From NCBI GenBank assembly GCA_003523085.1, contig DPHD01000064.1, positions 1-32,009 of the forward strand: a DNA stretch of 32,009 nt, read 5' to 3'. The position numbers were made by a program, and so were the translations under genes. The notes beneath the pieces were generated by a model that saw only the letters and a list, made by a program, of their open reading frames with translations, was not told the origin of the DNA and made no database searches. Positions 8,530 through 15,470 of this stretch are shown piece after piece. How positions within the stretch are numbered: the stretch's first letter is position 1; each line of letters starts with the position of its first letter. The stretch is from Oceanospirillaceae bacterium. GTDB lineage: Bacteria > Pseudomonadota > Gammaproteobacteria > Pseudomonadales > Balneatricaceae.

Positions 8530-8568
8530 AAAAAATAAAAACGCCGCCTTGGATGTCCGTGGCGGCGT
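8530..8568 (-). terminator. Intrinsic terminator after accC
   Basis: On the minus strand a perfect 8-bp G+C-rich stem (ACGCCGCC at 8568-8561, GGCGGCGT at 8548-8541) with a 12-base loop is followed at once by TTTTATTTTTT (8540-8530). It begins 18 bases after the accC stop and ends only 26 bases before the prmA start codon. Confidence 0.85.
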
Positions 8569-8586
8569 GGTAGAAAAACGAAAGGC

Positions 8587-9927
8587 TTAAAGGCCCAGTT
8601 TTTTCTCTAGGTAGTGGATGTTCATGCCGCCTTCAATAAAAATAGCATCCCTTACAATGTCTTTTTGTAGTGGTATGTTAGTTTTAATGCCGTCGATGAC
8701 CATTTCATCCAGCGCCACTTCCATGCGCTTCAAGGCTTCTGCTCGCGTTGGCGCGTGGGTGATGACTTTGGCGATCATAGAGTCGTAAAACGGTGGTACA
8801 GAATAGCCGCTGTAAATATGGGAATCTACCCGCACACCCAAGCCACCTGGGGCATGGAACTGTGTCACTTTACCCGGGCATGGCATAAAGGTTTTGGCAT
8901 CTTCGGCGTTAATGCGGCACTCAAAGGCATGGCCTTCGATGACTACATCTTCTTGCTGCACAGACAATGGCAAACCACTGGCAATACGCAGTTGCTCTTT
9001 AATGATGTCTACACCGGTAATCATTTCTGTAACTGGGTGCTCTACCTGAACACGGGTGTTCATTTCGATAAAGTAAAAACCACCGTTTTCATACAAAAAC
9101 TCAAAGGTGCCGGCACCGCGGTAACCAATTTCTAAACAGGCATCGGTACAGCTCTTGAGTACTTGCTGTCGTGCGGCTTCGTCCATATGGGGCGCAGGGG
9201 CTTCTTCCACTACCTTTTGATGACGACGTTGCATCGAGCAATCACGGTCAAATAGGTGAATGGCGCCACCTTGGCCGTCGGCCAAAATTTGCACTTCTAC
9301 GTGGCGTGGGTTCTCTAAGAACTTCTCCATGTACACCACATCATTGCCAAAGGCGCCTTTAGCTTCGGCTTTGGTCACAAAAATGGAGTTAATGAGCGCC
9401 GCTTCGCTATGTACAACACGCATGCCGCGGCCACCACCGCCAGCGGAGGCTTTGATGATAACCGGATAACCAATTTCCTTAGCGATGCGCATGGTGCGCT
9501 CGGCGTCGTCATCCAGTGGGCCGTTGGAGCCGGGTACTGTAGGCACACCTGACTTTTGCATGGCCTTGATGGCAGCCACTTTGTCACCCATGACGCGAAT
9601 AGTGGCGGCAGTTGGGCCAATAAAGGTAAAGCCACTACTTTCTACCATCTCCGCGAAGTCTGCGTTTTCTGCTAAGAAGCCGTAGCCTGGGTGGATGCCC
9701 GTAGCGTCGGTCACTTCGGCAGCAGATAAAATGCGCGGGATGTTCAAATAGCTTTCGGTCGACGAGTTAGGCCCGATACATACGGCTTCATCAGCCAAGC
9801 GTACGTGCATGAGGTCTTTGTCTGCTTTGGAGTGAACCGCTACGGTTTTGATGCCTAATTCTTTACAGGCACGTAAAATACGCAGGGCGATTTCTCCACG
9901 GTTAGCAATTACAACTTTTTCTAACAT
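8587..9927 (-). CDS. accC: Acetyl-CoA carboxylase, biotin carboxylase subunit
   Basis: Carboxylates the biotin carried by AccB using ATP and bicarbonate, the first half reaction of acetyl-CoA carboxylase in fatty acid synthesis. The 446 residues match the family (E. coli 449). The biotin carboxylase N-domain opens MLEKVVIANRGEIALRILRA; the ATP-grasp domain shows the glycine-rich loop KASAGGGGRGMRVV; the active-site signature EMNTRVQVEHPVTE follows at about 285-300. It is 15 bases downstream of accB on the same strand, the standard accBC operon, and ends in a clear intrinsic terminator. No anomalies. Confidence 0.98.
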   Translation of the reverse strand: MLEKVVIANRGEIALRILRACKELGIKTVAVHSKADKDLMHVRLADEAVCIGPNSSTESYLNIPRILSAAEVTDATGIHPGYGFLAENADFAEMVESSGFTFIGPTAATIRVMGDKVAAIKAMQKSGVPTVPGSNGPLDDDAERTMRIAKEIGYPVIIKASAGGGGRGMRVVHSEAALINSIFVTKAEAKGAFGNDVVYMEKFLENPRHVEVQILADGQGGAIHLFDRDCSMQRRHQKVVEEAPAPHMDEAARQQVLKSCTDACLEIGYRGAGTFEFLYENGGFYFIEMNTRVQVEHPVTEMITGVDIIKEQLRIASGLPLSVQQEDVVIEGHAFECRINAEDAKTFMPCPGKVTQFHAPGGLGVRVDSHIYSGYSVPPFYDSMIAKVITHAPTRAEALKRMEVALDEMVIDGIKTNIPLQKDIVRDAIFIEGGMNIHYLEKKLGL

Positions 9928-9942
9928 GGGAAGCTCCGGTGG

Positions 9943-10413
9943 TTAGGCAATGGTGACCAGCGGTTGATCAAATTCAACGGCTTCACCGTCTTCAACCAAT
10001 ACCGCAGTAATGGTGCCCGACTTATCGGCTTCAATTTGGTTCATCATCTTCATGGCTTCGATGATACAAATAACGTCACCTTCTTTAACCGCTTTACCTA
10101 CTTCGGCAAACGCTGCTGCGCCCGGTGAAGGGCAGCGGTAGAAAGTGCCAACCATGGGCGATACAACGGCATGGCCGCTAACGGCTGGGGCAGCCGGTGC
10201 ACTTGGGGCAGCCGGTGCACTTGGGGCAGCGGCGGCTGGCGCAGCAACGGCAGCAACGGGTGCGGTTTGCATTACAGGTGCCGCAGAGGTCATCATCATA
10301 CCCGGTGAGCCGCGGCTAATACGTACCGATTCCTCACCTTCTTTAATTTCAATTTCGTTAATGTCAGATTCTTCTAGCAACTCGATGAGTTTTTTAACTT
10401 TACGAATATCCAT
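9943..10413 (-). CDS. accB: Biotin carboxyl carrier protein of acetyl-CoA carboxylase
   Basis: Carries biotin between the biotin carboxylase and carboxyltransferase of acetyl-CoA carboxylase. The 156 residues match E. coli AccB. A short N-terminal helical part (1-35) is followed by an Ala/Pro/Ser-rich flexible linker (about 44-80) and the biotinyl domain (about 81-156), with the biotinylation site in EAMKMMNQIEAD, the modified residue being Lys122. The linker is encoded partly by an exact 18-bp tandem repeat (10191-10226), so its length may vary between strains. It lies between aroQ and accC, an arrangement common in gammaproteobacteria. Confidence 0.98.
   Translation of the reverse strand: MDIRKVKKLIELLEESDINEIEIKEGEESVRISRGSPGMMMTSAAPVMQTAPVAAVAAPAAAAPSAPAAPSAPAAPAVSGHAVVSPMVGTFYRCPSPGAAAFAEVGKAVKEGDVICIIEAMKMMNQIEADKSGTITAVLVEDGEAVEFDQPLVTIA
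10191..10226. repeat. Exact 18-bp tandem duplication in the accB linker
   Basis: Two identical copies of CAGCCGGTGCACTTGGGG (10191-10208 and 10209-10226). On the coding strand they encode repeated Ala-Pro-Ser-Ala-Pro-Ala units of the flexible linker. The frame is preserved. Confidence 0.85.
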
Positions 10414-10439
10414 GGGATCTCTCTATGATTTTATAATAA

Positions 10440-10880
10440 TTAACTGCTCAGACGGCCAATGGCGGCGTCCATAGCAAAACGGTAACCGTCAGCGCCTAGG
10501 CCGCAAATAACGCCCTGGGCAATGTCGGATAAATAGGAATGGTGGCGAAAGGTTTCGCGCTGATGCACATTGCTTAAATGTACTTCAATAAACGGGATGT
10601 TAACGCCCAATAAGGCATCTCTTAAGGCAACGCTGGTGTGGGTGAATGCAGCCGGGTTGATAACAATAAATTCTACAGCCTGATCTACTGCGGCATGAAT
10701 GGCTTGGATAAGCTCGTGTTCAGCGTTGCTTTGTAGGCAGTCGAGCGTAACCTTGGCTTGTTGGCATTGTTGTTGGCATTGCGATTCGATCTGCGCTAAC
10801 GTGAGAGCGCCGTAAATGCTCGGTTCCCGTTGCCCTAAAAGGTTAAGGTTGGGACCGTTAAGTAGCAAGATTTGAGCCAT
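10440..10880 (-). CDS. aroQ: Type II 3-dehydroquinate dehydratase
   Basis: Converts 3-dehydroquinate to 3-dehydroshikimate, step three of the shikimate route to aromatic amino acids. The 146 residues fit the type II family (about 145-150). The N-terminal signature NGPNLNLLGQREPSIYG (8-24) includes the catalytic tyrosine (Tyr23); the central NPAAFTHTSVALRDAL and IEVHLSNVHQRETFRHHSY with the catalytic histidine follow. The gene heads the aroQ-accB-accC group, with 26 bases to accB. The divergent gap to the lipoprotein gene (10881-11035) must hold its promoter; I found only weak -10-like elements there and do not call one. Confidence 0.97.
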   Translation of the reverse strand: MAQILLLNGPNLNLLGQREPSIYGALTLAQIESQCQQQCQQAKVTLDCLQSNAEHELIQAIHAAVDQAVEFIVINPAAFTHTSVALRDALLGVNIPFIEVHLSNVHQRETFRHHSYLSDIAQGVICGLGADGYRFAMDAAIGRLSS

Positions 10881-11035
10881 TAAAATCTATCCGTTGCTGC
10901 AACAATATGTTGAAGTTATATGGAGATGATAGCACGTTGCAGGAATTTTGCCGAAGTTTTTGTAATTTATTTAATCCTAGAGGCAACGTGTCTAGTCTGA
11001 TACTCTAGGGGTGATAAATCAATTTAGGTTGTTGT

Positions 11036-11959
11036 ATGTATTTCATCCGGTTTTGTAGTCAGCAGTATGTGCTTGGTGTCTCGCTATTGGTTTTGTTGTT
11101 GTCGATTAGTGGCTGTTCCACGCCTGCAATCAAGCCTGCTCTAGAAGTCGGTGTGCAGCTTCAGCCCGGCGCAGAGCAAGCGTCCCAAGCACTTGAAACG
11201 CCAACGACAACGCCGTCCAGCCAAGCAAGCGCACAAACTAACGCTGGGGCCACCAGTGTTGCCACTGAGGTGGCTAGTGGAGACGCTGAAGTGTCGACCG
11301 CCAAGCAGTCTAGCAAAGCGCCGGCAATTAAAGATAGCGTGTCTTTTTTGTTGGGCGAGGCGGGCTGGGCGTTTAGTCAGGACCGGCTGACTACCCCAAA
11401 AGGTAATAGTGCCTACGACTATTTACAGCGTGTGTTAGCAAAACAACCCAGCAACCCCCAGGCCTTGGTGGCCCTAGAGCAAATTGTGCAGCGCTACTAT
11501 GAGTTAGTTAGGCGTAGTTTAAAGCAAGGCAAAGTTGCCCAGGCGCAGGTGTATTTGTCGCGGGCCCTAAGGGTCTTGCCGGCCCATGCGGAAGGACCCG
11601 CGATGCACAAGCTAATTACTGCTAGCCAGCCAAAACCTAAAGCCGCCATGCAGAGCATGCCCGAAACACAAGCGCCAGCATTGCGCACGCAAATTTTAGC
11701 CCTAACATCGACACAACTACAGCAACAAGACGAGGTTACGATTGCCTGGCTGAAGCGGTTAGCGTTGCAGGCGCAATCCCTTAAAGCGACTATGCTAATA
11801 GTTGCACCTAAAGACGCCCAAGCTCGGTGGCTGTACCAAACCATGAACAGTGCCGACCCTGAGTTGCGTATTCGGGCTAATATAAAGCGTGGTACCCCGG
11901 CTCGTATAGAGGTTAATTATGTTGCGCGCATGGATGAGCTTGAAGTTTATGCTAATTAG
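11036..11959 (+). CDS. Uncharacterised lipoprotein with TPR-like region
   Basis: I do not recognise a named family. The 307-residue product begins with a typical lipoprotein signal: a hydrophobic stretch and a lipobox I-S-G-C with the lipidated Cys27 followed by Ser, which predicts outer-membrane sorting. Residues about 28-105 form a Gln/Thr/Ser/Ala-rich, probably disordered linker. Residues about 120-190 look like helical TPR-type repeats (LAKQPSNPQALVALEQI, then QGKVAQAQVYLSRALRVLPAHAEG). A C-terminal domain of about 85 residues follows (ITLs by prediction unclear; it contains LKATMLIVAPKDAQARWLY). The DUF2333 gene starts 46 bases downstream on the same strand, so the two are probably co-transcribed and may span the envelope together. 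Confidence 0.85.
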   Translation: MYFIRFCSQQYVLGVSLLVLLLSISGCSTPAIKPALEVGVQLQPGAEQASQALETPTTTPSSQASAQTNAGATSVATEVASGDAEVSTAKQSSKAPAIKDSVSFLLGEAGWAFSQDRLTTPKGNSAYDYLQRVLAKQPSNPQALVALEQIVQRYYELVRRSLKQGKVAQAQVYLSRALRVLPAHAEGPAMHKLITASQPKPKAAMQSMPETQAPALRTQILALTSTQLQQQDEVTIAWLKRLALQAQSLKATMLIVAPKDAQARWLYQTMNSADPELRIRANIKRGTPARIEVNYVARMDELEVYAN

Positions 11960-12005
11960 CACCATATATAGTACCTACAACGCATTTTGATAGAAAGGAC
12001 CAATA

Positions 12006-13016
12006 ATGCCGCAGTTTAAACAAGGATTTAGAAACATTAAAGAAGATTACTTTGACGGCAGTCACTGGTTGTTGCGGGGTTTAGCCGTACTGTTGGCGAT
12101 CTACTTATTGGTGGCCTTGGTGCTGGGTTTCTACTGGAATAGTGAGCCAGATTTGGCAAAGCCGCCCACTATGGGTACGGTCACAGGTGCGGCAACCACC
12201 CAAACGTTGCTACATTTAGCCACCACCTTAACCGATAAGCCGGGCGGTTATTTGACCAATGATATAATTTTGCCTGGTGTATTGATGGACAATATCCCTA
12301 ACTGGGAGTTTGGTGTCCTTATTCAGATTAGAGACATGTCTCGGGCTATGCGTAAAGACTTTAGTCGTTCGCAATCCCAATCTACCGAAGACGCAGATTT
12401 GGCTATTGCCGAGCCGCAGTTTAATTTTGACAGTGATAGTTGGCTTTTGCCTTCAACCGAAGGTGAGTATCAAACCGGCAAGCAAGCACTGACCAGCTAT
12501 TTGCAGCGGTTGGCCGATCAGCAACAAGGTCAGGCCCAGTTTTATGCACGGGCAGATAACCTAACTCGCTGGTTGGGCGATGTTGAAACGCGTTTAGGCA
12601 GCTTGTCACAGCGCTTGAGTGCGAGCGTGGGCCAGAAGCGCCTCAATACCGATTTAGCCGGTGACAGTGCGGCAACCCAATCTACCCAAAACGCCGCAGA
12701 AAGGGAAATCAAGACACCTTGGTCAGAGATTGATGATGTGTTTTACGAGGCGCGTGGCGCAAGTTGGGCTTTGGTGCAGTTGTTGCGTGCCATCGAGGTG
12801 GATTTTGCGCCAGTATTAGAAAAGAAAAATGCGCTGGTGAGTTTGCGGCAAATTATTCGCGAGCTAGAAGCTACACAGGAAACCGTATGGAGTCCGATAA
12901 TTATGAATGGTTCGGGGTTTGGGTTGGTAGCCAATCACTCGTTGGTGATGGCGTCTTATATTTCTAGAGCCAATGCGGCCATTATCGATTTACGAGGTTT
13001 GTTGACCCAGGGTTAA
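12006..13016 (+). CDS. DUF2333 family inner-membrane protein
   Basis: A 336-residue protein that I assign to DUF2333, a family of unknown function found in gammaproteobacteria and some other proteobacteria. One transmembrane helix near the N-terminus (about 23-45, LLRGLAVLLAIYLLVALVLGFYW) is followed by a large, presumably periplasmic domain. Recognisable family-like stretches are GGYLTNDIILPGVLMDNIPNWEFGVL in the first third and the helical AQFYARADNLTRWLGDVETRLGSLSQRL in the middle. The ATG has an AAAGGA ribosome site. The stop codon lies inside a perfect 24-bp palindrome shared with the convergent ppa gene. Family assignment is from memory of the sequence pattern. Confidence 0.85.
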   Translation: MPQFKQGFRNIKEDYFDGSHWLLRGLAVLLAIYLLVALVLGFYWNSEPDLAKPPTMGTVTGAATTQTLLHLATTLTDKPGGYLTNDIILPGVLMDNIPNWEFGVLIQIRDMSRAMRKDFSRSQSQSTEDADLAIAEPQFNFDSDSWLLPSTEGEYQTGKQALTSYLQRLADQQQGQAQFYARADNLTRWLGDVETRLGSLSQRLSASVGQKRLNTDLAGDSAATQSTQNAAEREIKTPWSEIDDVFYEARGASWALVQLLRAIEVDFAPVLEKKNALVSLRQIIRELEATQETVWSPIIMNGSGFGLVANHSLVMASYISRANAAIIDLRGLLTQG

Positions 13017-13026
13017 CCCTGGGTCA
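13003..13026. terminator. Perfect 24-bp palindrome between convergent genes
   Basis: The right half is the exact reverse complement of the left half TGACCCAGGGTT. As RNA it would form a 10-bp stem with a TTAA loop in either direction. It covers the stop codon of the DUF2333 gene and lies 11 bases from the end of ppa. No T-tract follows on either strand, so it may be a 3'-end stabilising hairpin more than a classic terminator, or a protein-binding dyad. Confidence 0.55.
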
Positions 13027-13036
13027 CTGCGCTCGG

Positions 13037-13564
13037 CTAGCCTTTGTAAGCGGCTGCGGCCACTTGGATTTTAGCTTTGGCAGACTCGGCGCCTTCCCAG
13101 CTTTCTACCTTAACCCACTTGCCTTTTTCTAGGTTCTTGTAGTTTTCAAAGAACTCTTTGATTTGGTTCAGTAACAAATCAGGTAAGTCGGCAATGTCCT
13201 GTACGTCGTTGTAGGCTTGCGTCAGCTTTTCATGTGGCACAGCCAATAGCTTGGCGTCTTCACCGGCTTCATCGGTCATGTTCAAAACGCCAACGGGGCG
13301 ACAGCGAATGACGCTACCAGGCACTACTGGGTAAGGAGTGACAACCAATACGTCTAAGGCATCGCCGTCATCGGCTAGGGTGTTGTTGATGTAGCCGTAG
13401 TTGGCTGGGTAAAACATGGGTGATGCCATGAAGCGGTCAACAAATAAGGCGTCTGCGTCTTTGTCGATTTCGTACTTTACTGGGCTGCTGTTGGCAGGGA
13501 TTTCGATAACAACATAAATATCGTTGGGCAAATCTTTGCCAGCGGGAATGGATTGATAGCTCAT
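13037..13564 (-). CDS. ppa: Inorganic pyrophosphatase
   Basis: Family I soluble pyrophosphatase, hydrolysing pyrophosphate released by biosynthetic reactions in the cytosol. The 175 residues match E. coli Ppa (176). Visible landmarks are EIPANSSPVKYEIDKD near the N-terminus, the YPANYGYINNTL stretch, and the metal-binding signature DDGDALDVLVV with three aspartates. The start ATG is at 13564 with an AGGATC site upstream. It lies 31 bases downstream of fbp on the same strand, and convergent to the DUF2333 gene. No anomalies. Confidence 0.97.
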   Translation of the reverse strand: MSYQSIPAGKDLPNDIYVVIEIPANSSPVKYEIDKDADALFVDRFMASPMFYPANYGYINNTLADDGDALDVLVVTPYPVVPGSVIRCRPVGVLNMTDEAGEDAKLLAVPHEKLTQAYNDVQDIADLPDLLLNQIKEFFENYKNLEKGKWVKVESWEGAESAKAKIQVAAAAYKG

Positions 13565-13595
13565 GATCTAATGGGATCCTAATAAAGGTTAATAT

Positions 13596-14570
13596 CTAAA
13601 GTGATGGGTTATGGTAGCGGTTAACCCGCTCAACTTCTTGCTTAGACCCCAAGATCACCGGTACACGTTGGTGAATGTGGTTGGGCTCTATGTCCATAAT
13701 CGGGATTTCTGTGTTGCTTGATGCGCCGCCGGCTTGCTCAATTAAAAAGCTCATGGGGTTGCCTTCATACATGAGGCGCAGTTTGCCGGCCTTGCTGGGG
13801 TCGCGGCTGTCGTAGGGGTACATAAAGACACCGCCACGGGTGAGAATGCGATGTACTTCTGCCACCATTGAGGCAATCCAGCGCATGTTGAAGCGCTTGC
13901 CAATGGGGCCTTCTTCGCCTAGCAGTAAATCGTTAACATAGCCTTGCATTGGCGCTTGCCAAAAGCGTTGGTTGGACATGTTAATGGCAAATTCTTGGGT
14001 GCTTTCAGGTACTTGAATTTGATCGTGGGTCTGGTAAAAGTCACCATCGGCACCTAAATTGTACATGGCAACGCCATCGCCAGTAGTTAAGGCTAAAATA
14101 ACCGATGGGCCGTAGAGCACGTAACCGGCCGCGATTTGTTTGCGGCCCGCCTGTAAAAAAGTGTCTGTGGTGACTTCAATGCCATCGCTAGGCGCTGCTA
14201 AGACAGAAAAAATAGTGCCGACAGTGACGTTGATGTCAATGTTAGAGCTGCCATCCAAGGGGTCGAATGTAACTAAGTAATCACCCTCTGGGTTGCCAGC
14301 AATGGCGTCGTCTTCTTCCTCGGAAGCGATGCCTGCAACGCAGCGGTTAGCCAGCAATACTTGCTTCAGTAAGTCGTTGGAAATAACGTCTAGTTTTTTC
14401 TGCACTTCGCCCTGCACATTTTCTTGCTCAGCAGACCCATAGAGGCCGCTTAAAGCACCGCCGCGTAGGCGTTCGGCAATATTTTTGCAAGTGGTGGTGA
14501 TGGAGTCGATTAGGGGCACAAGTTGCGGGTCAACTTGGGCTTGCTCAAGGGCTTGATTGAGGCTCAGCAT
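13596..14570 (-). CDS. fbp: Class I fructose-1,6-bisphosphatase
   Basis: Hydrolyses fructose 1,6-bisphosphate to fructose 6-phosphate, the committed reaction of gluconeogenesis. The 324 residues fit class I enzymes (about 330). The metal-binding signature FDPLDGSSNIDINVTVGTIF (Asp103, Asp106) and the GGVFMYPYDSRDPSKAGKLR stretch are diagnostic; the acidic EEEDD (84-88) provides further metal ligands. It is followed by ppa and is divergent from ubiX, with a -10 TATAAT at 14621-14616 upstream. No anomalies. Confidence 0.97.
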   Translation of the reverse strand: MLSLNQALEQAQVDPQLVPLIDSITTTCKNIAERLRGGALSGLYGSAEQENVQGEVQKKLDVISNDLLKQVLLANRCVAGIASEEEDDAIAGNPEGDYLVTFDPLDGSSNIDINVTVGTIFSVLAAPSDGIEVTTDTFLQAGRKQIAAGYVLYGPSVILALTTGDGVAMYNLGADGDFYQTHDQIQVPESTQEFAINMSNQRFWQAPMQGYVNDLLLGEEGPIGKRFNMRWIASMVAEVHRILTRGGVFMYPYDSRDPSKAGKLRLMYEGNPMSFLIEQAGGASSNTEIPIMDIEPNHIHQRVPVILGSKQEVERVNRYHNPSL

Positions 14571-14615
14571 GGGATTTTAAGGGGTGTCCATTTGCAGGGC
14601 TAAAATGTGTGCGTA

Positions 14616-14621
14616 ATTATA
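14616..14621 (-). promoter_or_regulatory. Candidate -10 element of fbp-ppa
   Basis: A perfect TATAAT on the minus strand, about 46 bases before the fbp start codon. No good -35 is seen at 17 bases; that region overlaps the T-rich edge of the hairpin at 14640-14663. Confidence 0.45.
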
Positions 14622-14639
14622 TGTTACTTGCGGCAAAAA

Positions 14640-14663
14640 GTCTTGCGGCTTTGGTCGTAAGAC
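14640..14663. other. Hairpin between divergent fbp and ubiX promoters
   Basis: GTCTTGCGGC-TTTG-GTCGTAAGAC forms a 10-bp stem with two G-U pairs on the plus strand. It has a T-run on both sides in the outgoing direction: T5 immediately on the minus strand (14639-14635) and T6 four bases later on the plus strand (14667-14672). It could act as a bidirectional terminator or as an operator between the two promoters. Confidence 0.4.
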
Positions 14664-14723
14664 ATGCTTTTTTGGTGGCTAAGAGCTAGAGTGGAGTGGC
14701 TTGTGCAGATGCTTTAAATAAGC

Positions 14724-14732
14724 TGTTATAAT
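14724..14732 (+). promoter_or_regulatory. Extended -10 promoter of ubiX
   Basis: TGtTATAAT is a perfect extended -10 element. The expected transcript start near 14740 leaves a leader of about 25 bases to the ATG at 14764 and makes the in-frame TTG at 14746 an unlikely start. Confidence 0.6.
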
Positions 14733-14763
14733 AAGAGTTAAATAATTGTTAGTGAAATCACGT

Positions 14764-15393
14764 ATGACCTCAGTTTTTTCGTCGAGCCCAGATAACCTCA
14801 AAGTAACCCTCGCCATTACGGGTGCGTCGGGGGCACAATACGGTTTGCGTTTGCTTGAGTGCTTATTGGGCGCGGGTTGTCAGGTGTCGTTGTTGGTTTC
14901 GGCTGCCGCCCAGGTGGTGTTAGCTACAGAAACTGACCTTAAGGTGCCGGCCGCAACGGCGGCTATGCAGGCCTTTTTTGCCGACTTGTATGGGGCTGAG
15001 CCTGGGCAGTTAAAAGTATTTGCTAAGCAGCAGTGGATGGCGCCCGTGGCGTCGGGTTCCGGCGGTGGTGATGTGATGGTGGTGTGTCCGTGCAGTACCG
15101 GCAGTTTATCGGCCATTGCCTGTGGTGCCAGTAATAATCTTATTGAGCGGGCCGCCGATGTGCACTTAAAAGAGCGTCGCAAGCTAATTTTGGTGCCGCG
15201 AGAAGCGCCTTATTCAGAAATTCATCTCGAGCATATGCTCAAATTGACCCGTATGGGTGCGGTGGTTATTCCAGCGAGTCCAGGGTTTTATAATCGCCCC
15301 CAAAGTGTTGAAGATATGGTCGATTTTGTGGTGGCTCGAATGCTATCTCAAATCGGCTTACCGCAGTCGTTAGTGCCCGCTTGGGGGGCGTAA
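14764..15393 (+). CDS. ubiX: Flavin prenyltransferase UbiX
   Basis: Attaches a dimethylallyl group to FMN to make prenylated FMN, the cofactor of the UbiD decarboxylase in ubiquinone synthesis. The N-terminal FMN-binding motif AITGASGAQYGLRLLE, the central VVCPCSTGSLSAIACGASNNLIERAADV (split here as CPCSTGSLSAIA and NNLIERAADV) and the C-terminal VPREAPYSEIHLEHMLKLT and PASPGFY are all family signatures. I start at the ATG at 14764 (209 residues); an upstream in-frame TTG at 14746 would lie within a few bases of the predicted transcript start. It is the first gene of the plus-strand run towards proA. Confidence 0.95.
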   Translation: MTSVFSSSPDNLKVTLAITGASGAQYGLRLLECLLGAGCQVSLLVSAAAQVVLATETDLKVPAATAAMQAFFADLYGAEPGQLKVFAKQQWMAPVASGSGGGDVMVVCPCSTGSLSAIACGASNNLIERAADVHLKERRKLILVPREAPYSEIHLEHMLKLTRMGAVVIPASPGFYNRPQSVEDMVDFVVARMLSQIGLPQSLVPAWGA

Positions 15394-15423
15394 CTTTTTT
15401 CTCTATTTACCTACAAATCGCGC

Positions 15424-15429
15424 TATAAT
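15424..15429 (+). promoter_or_regulatory. Candidate -10 element of proA
   Basis: A perfect TATAAT 42 bases before the proA ATG, in the 77-base gap after ubiX. No matching -35 or extended -10 was found, so it is a moderate candidate. If real, proA and the following genes have their own promoter. Confidence 0.45.
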
Positions 15430-15470
15430 GTGCGCGCTATTATTATTCACAATTAACACGAGAAAATGTC

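Noticed and set aside
8755..9135. 126-codon plus-strand frame opposite accC
   Set aside because: It is antisense to a well-conserved gene and lacks any recognisable motif or ribosome site.
10145..10474. 109-codon plus-strand frame opposite accB
   Set aside because: Low-complexity Ala/Gly shadow of the AccB linker.
10881..11035. Promoters in the aroQ/lipoprotein divergent gap
   Set aside because: GATACT on the plus strand and TATAAC on the minus strand are -10-like, but no acceptable -35 or extended -10 accompanies them.
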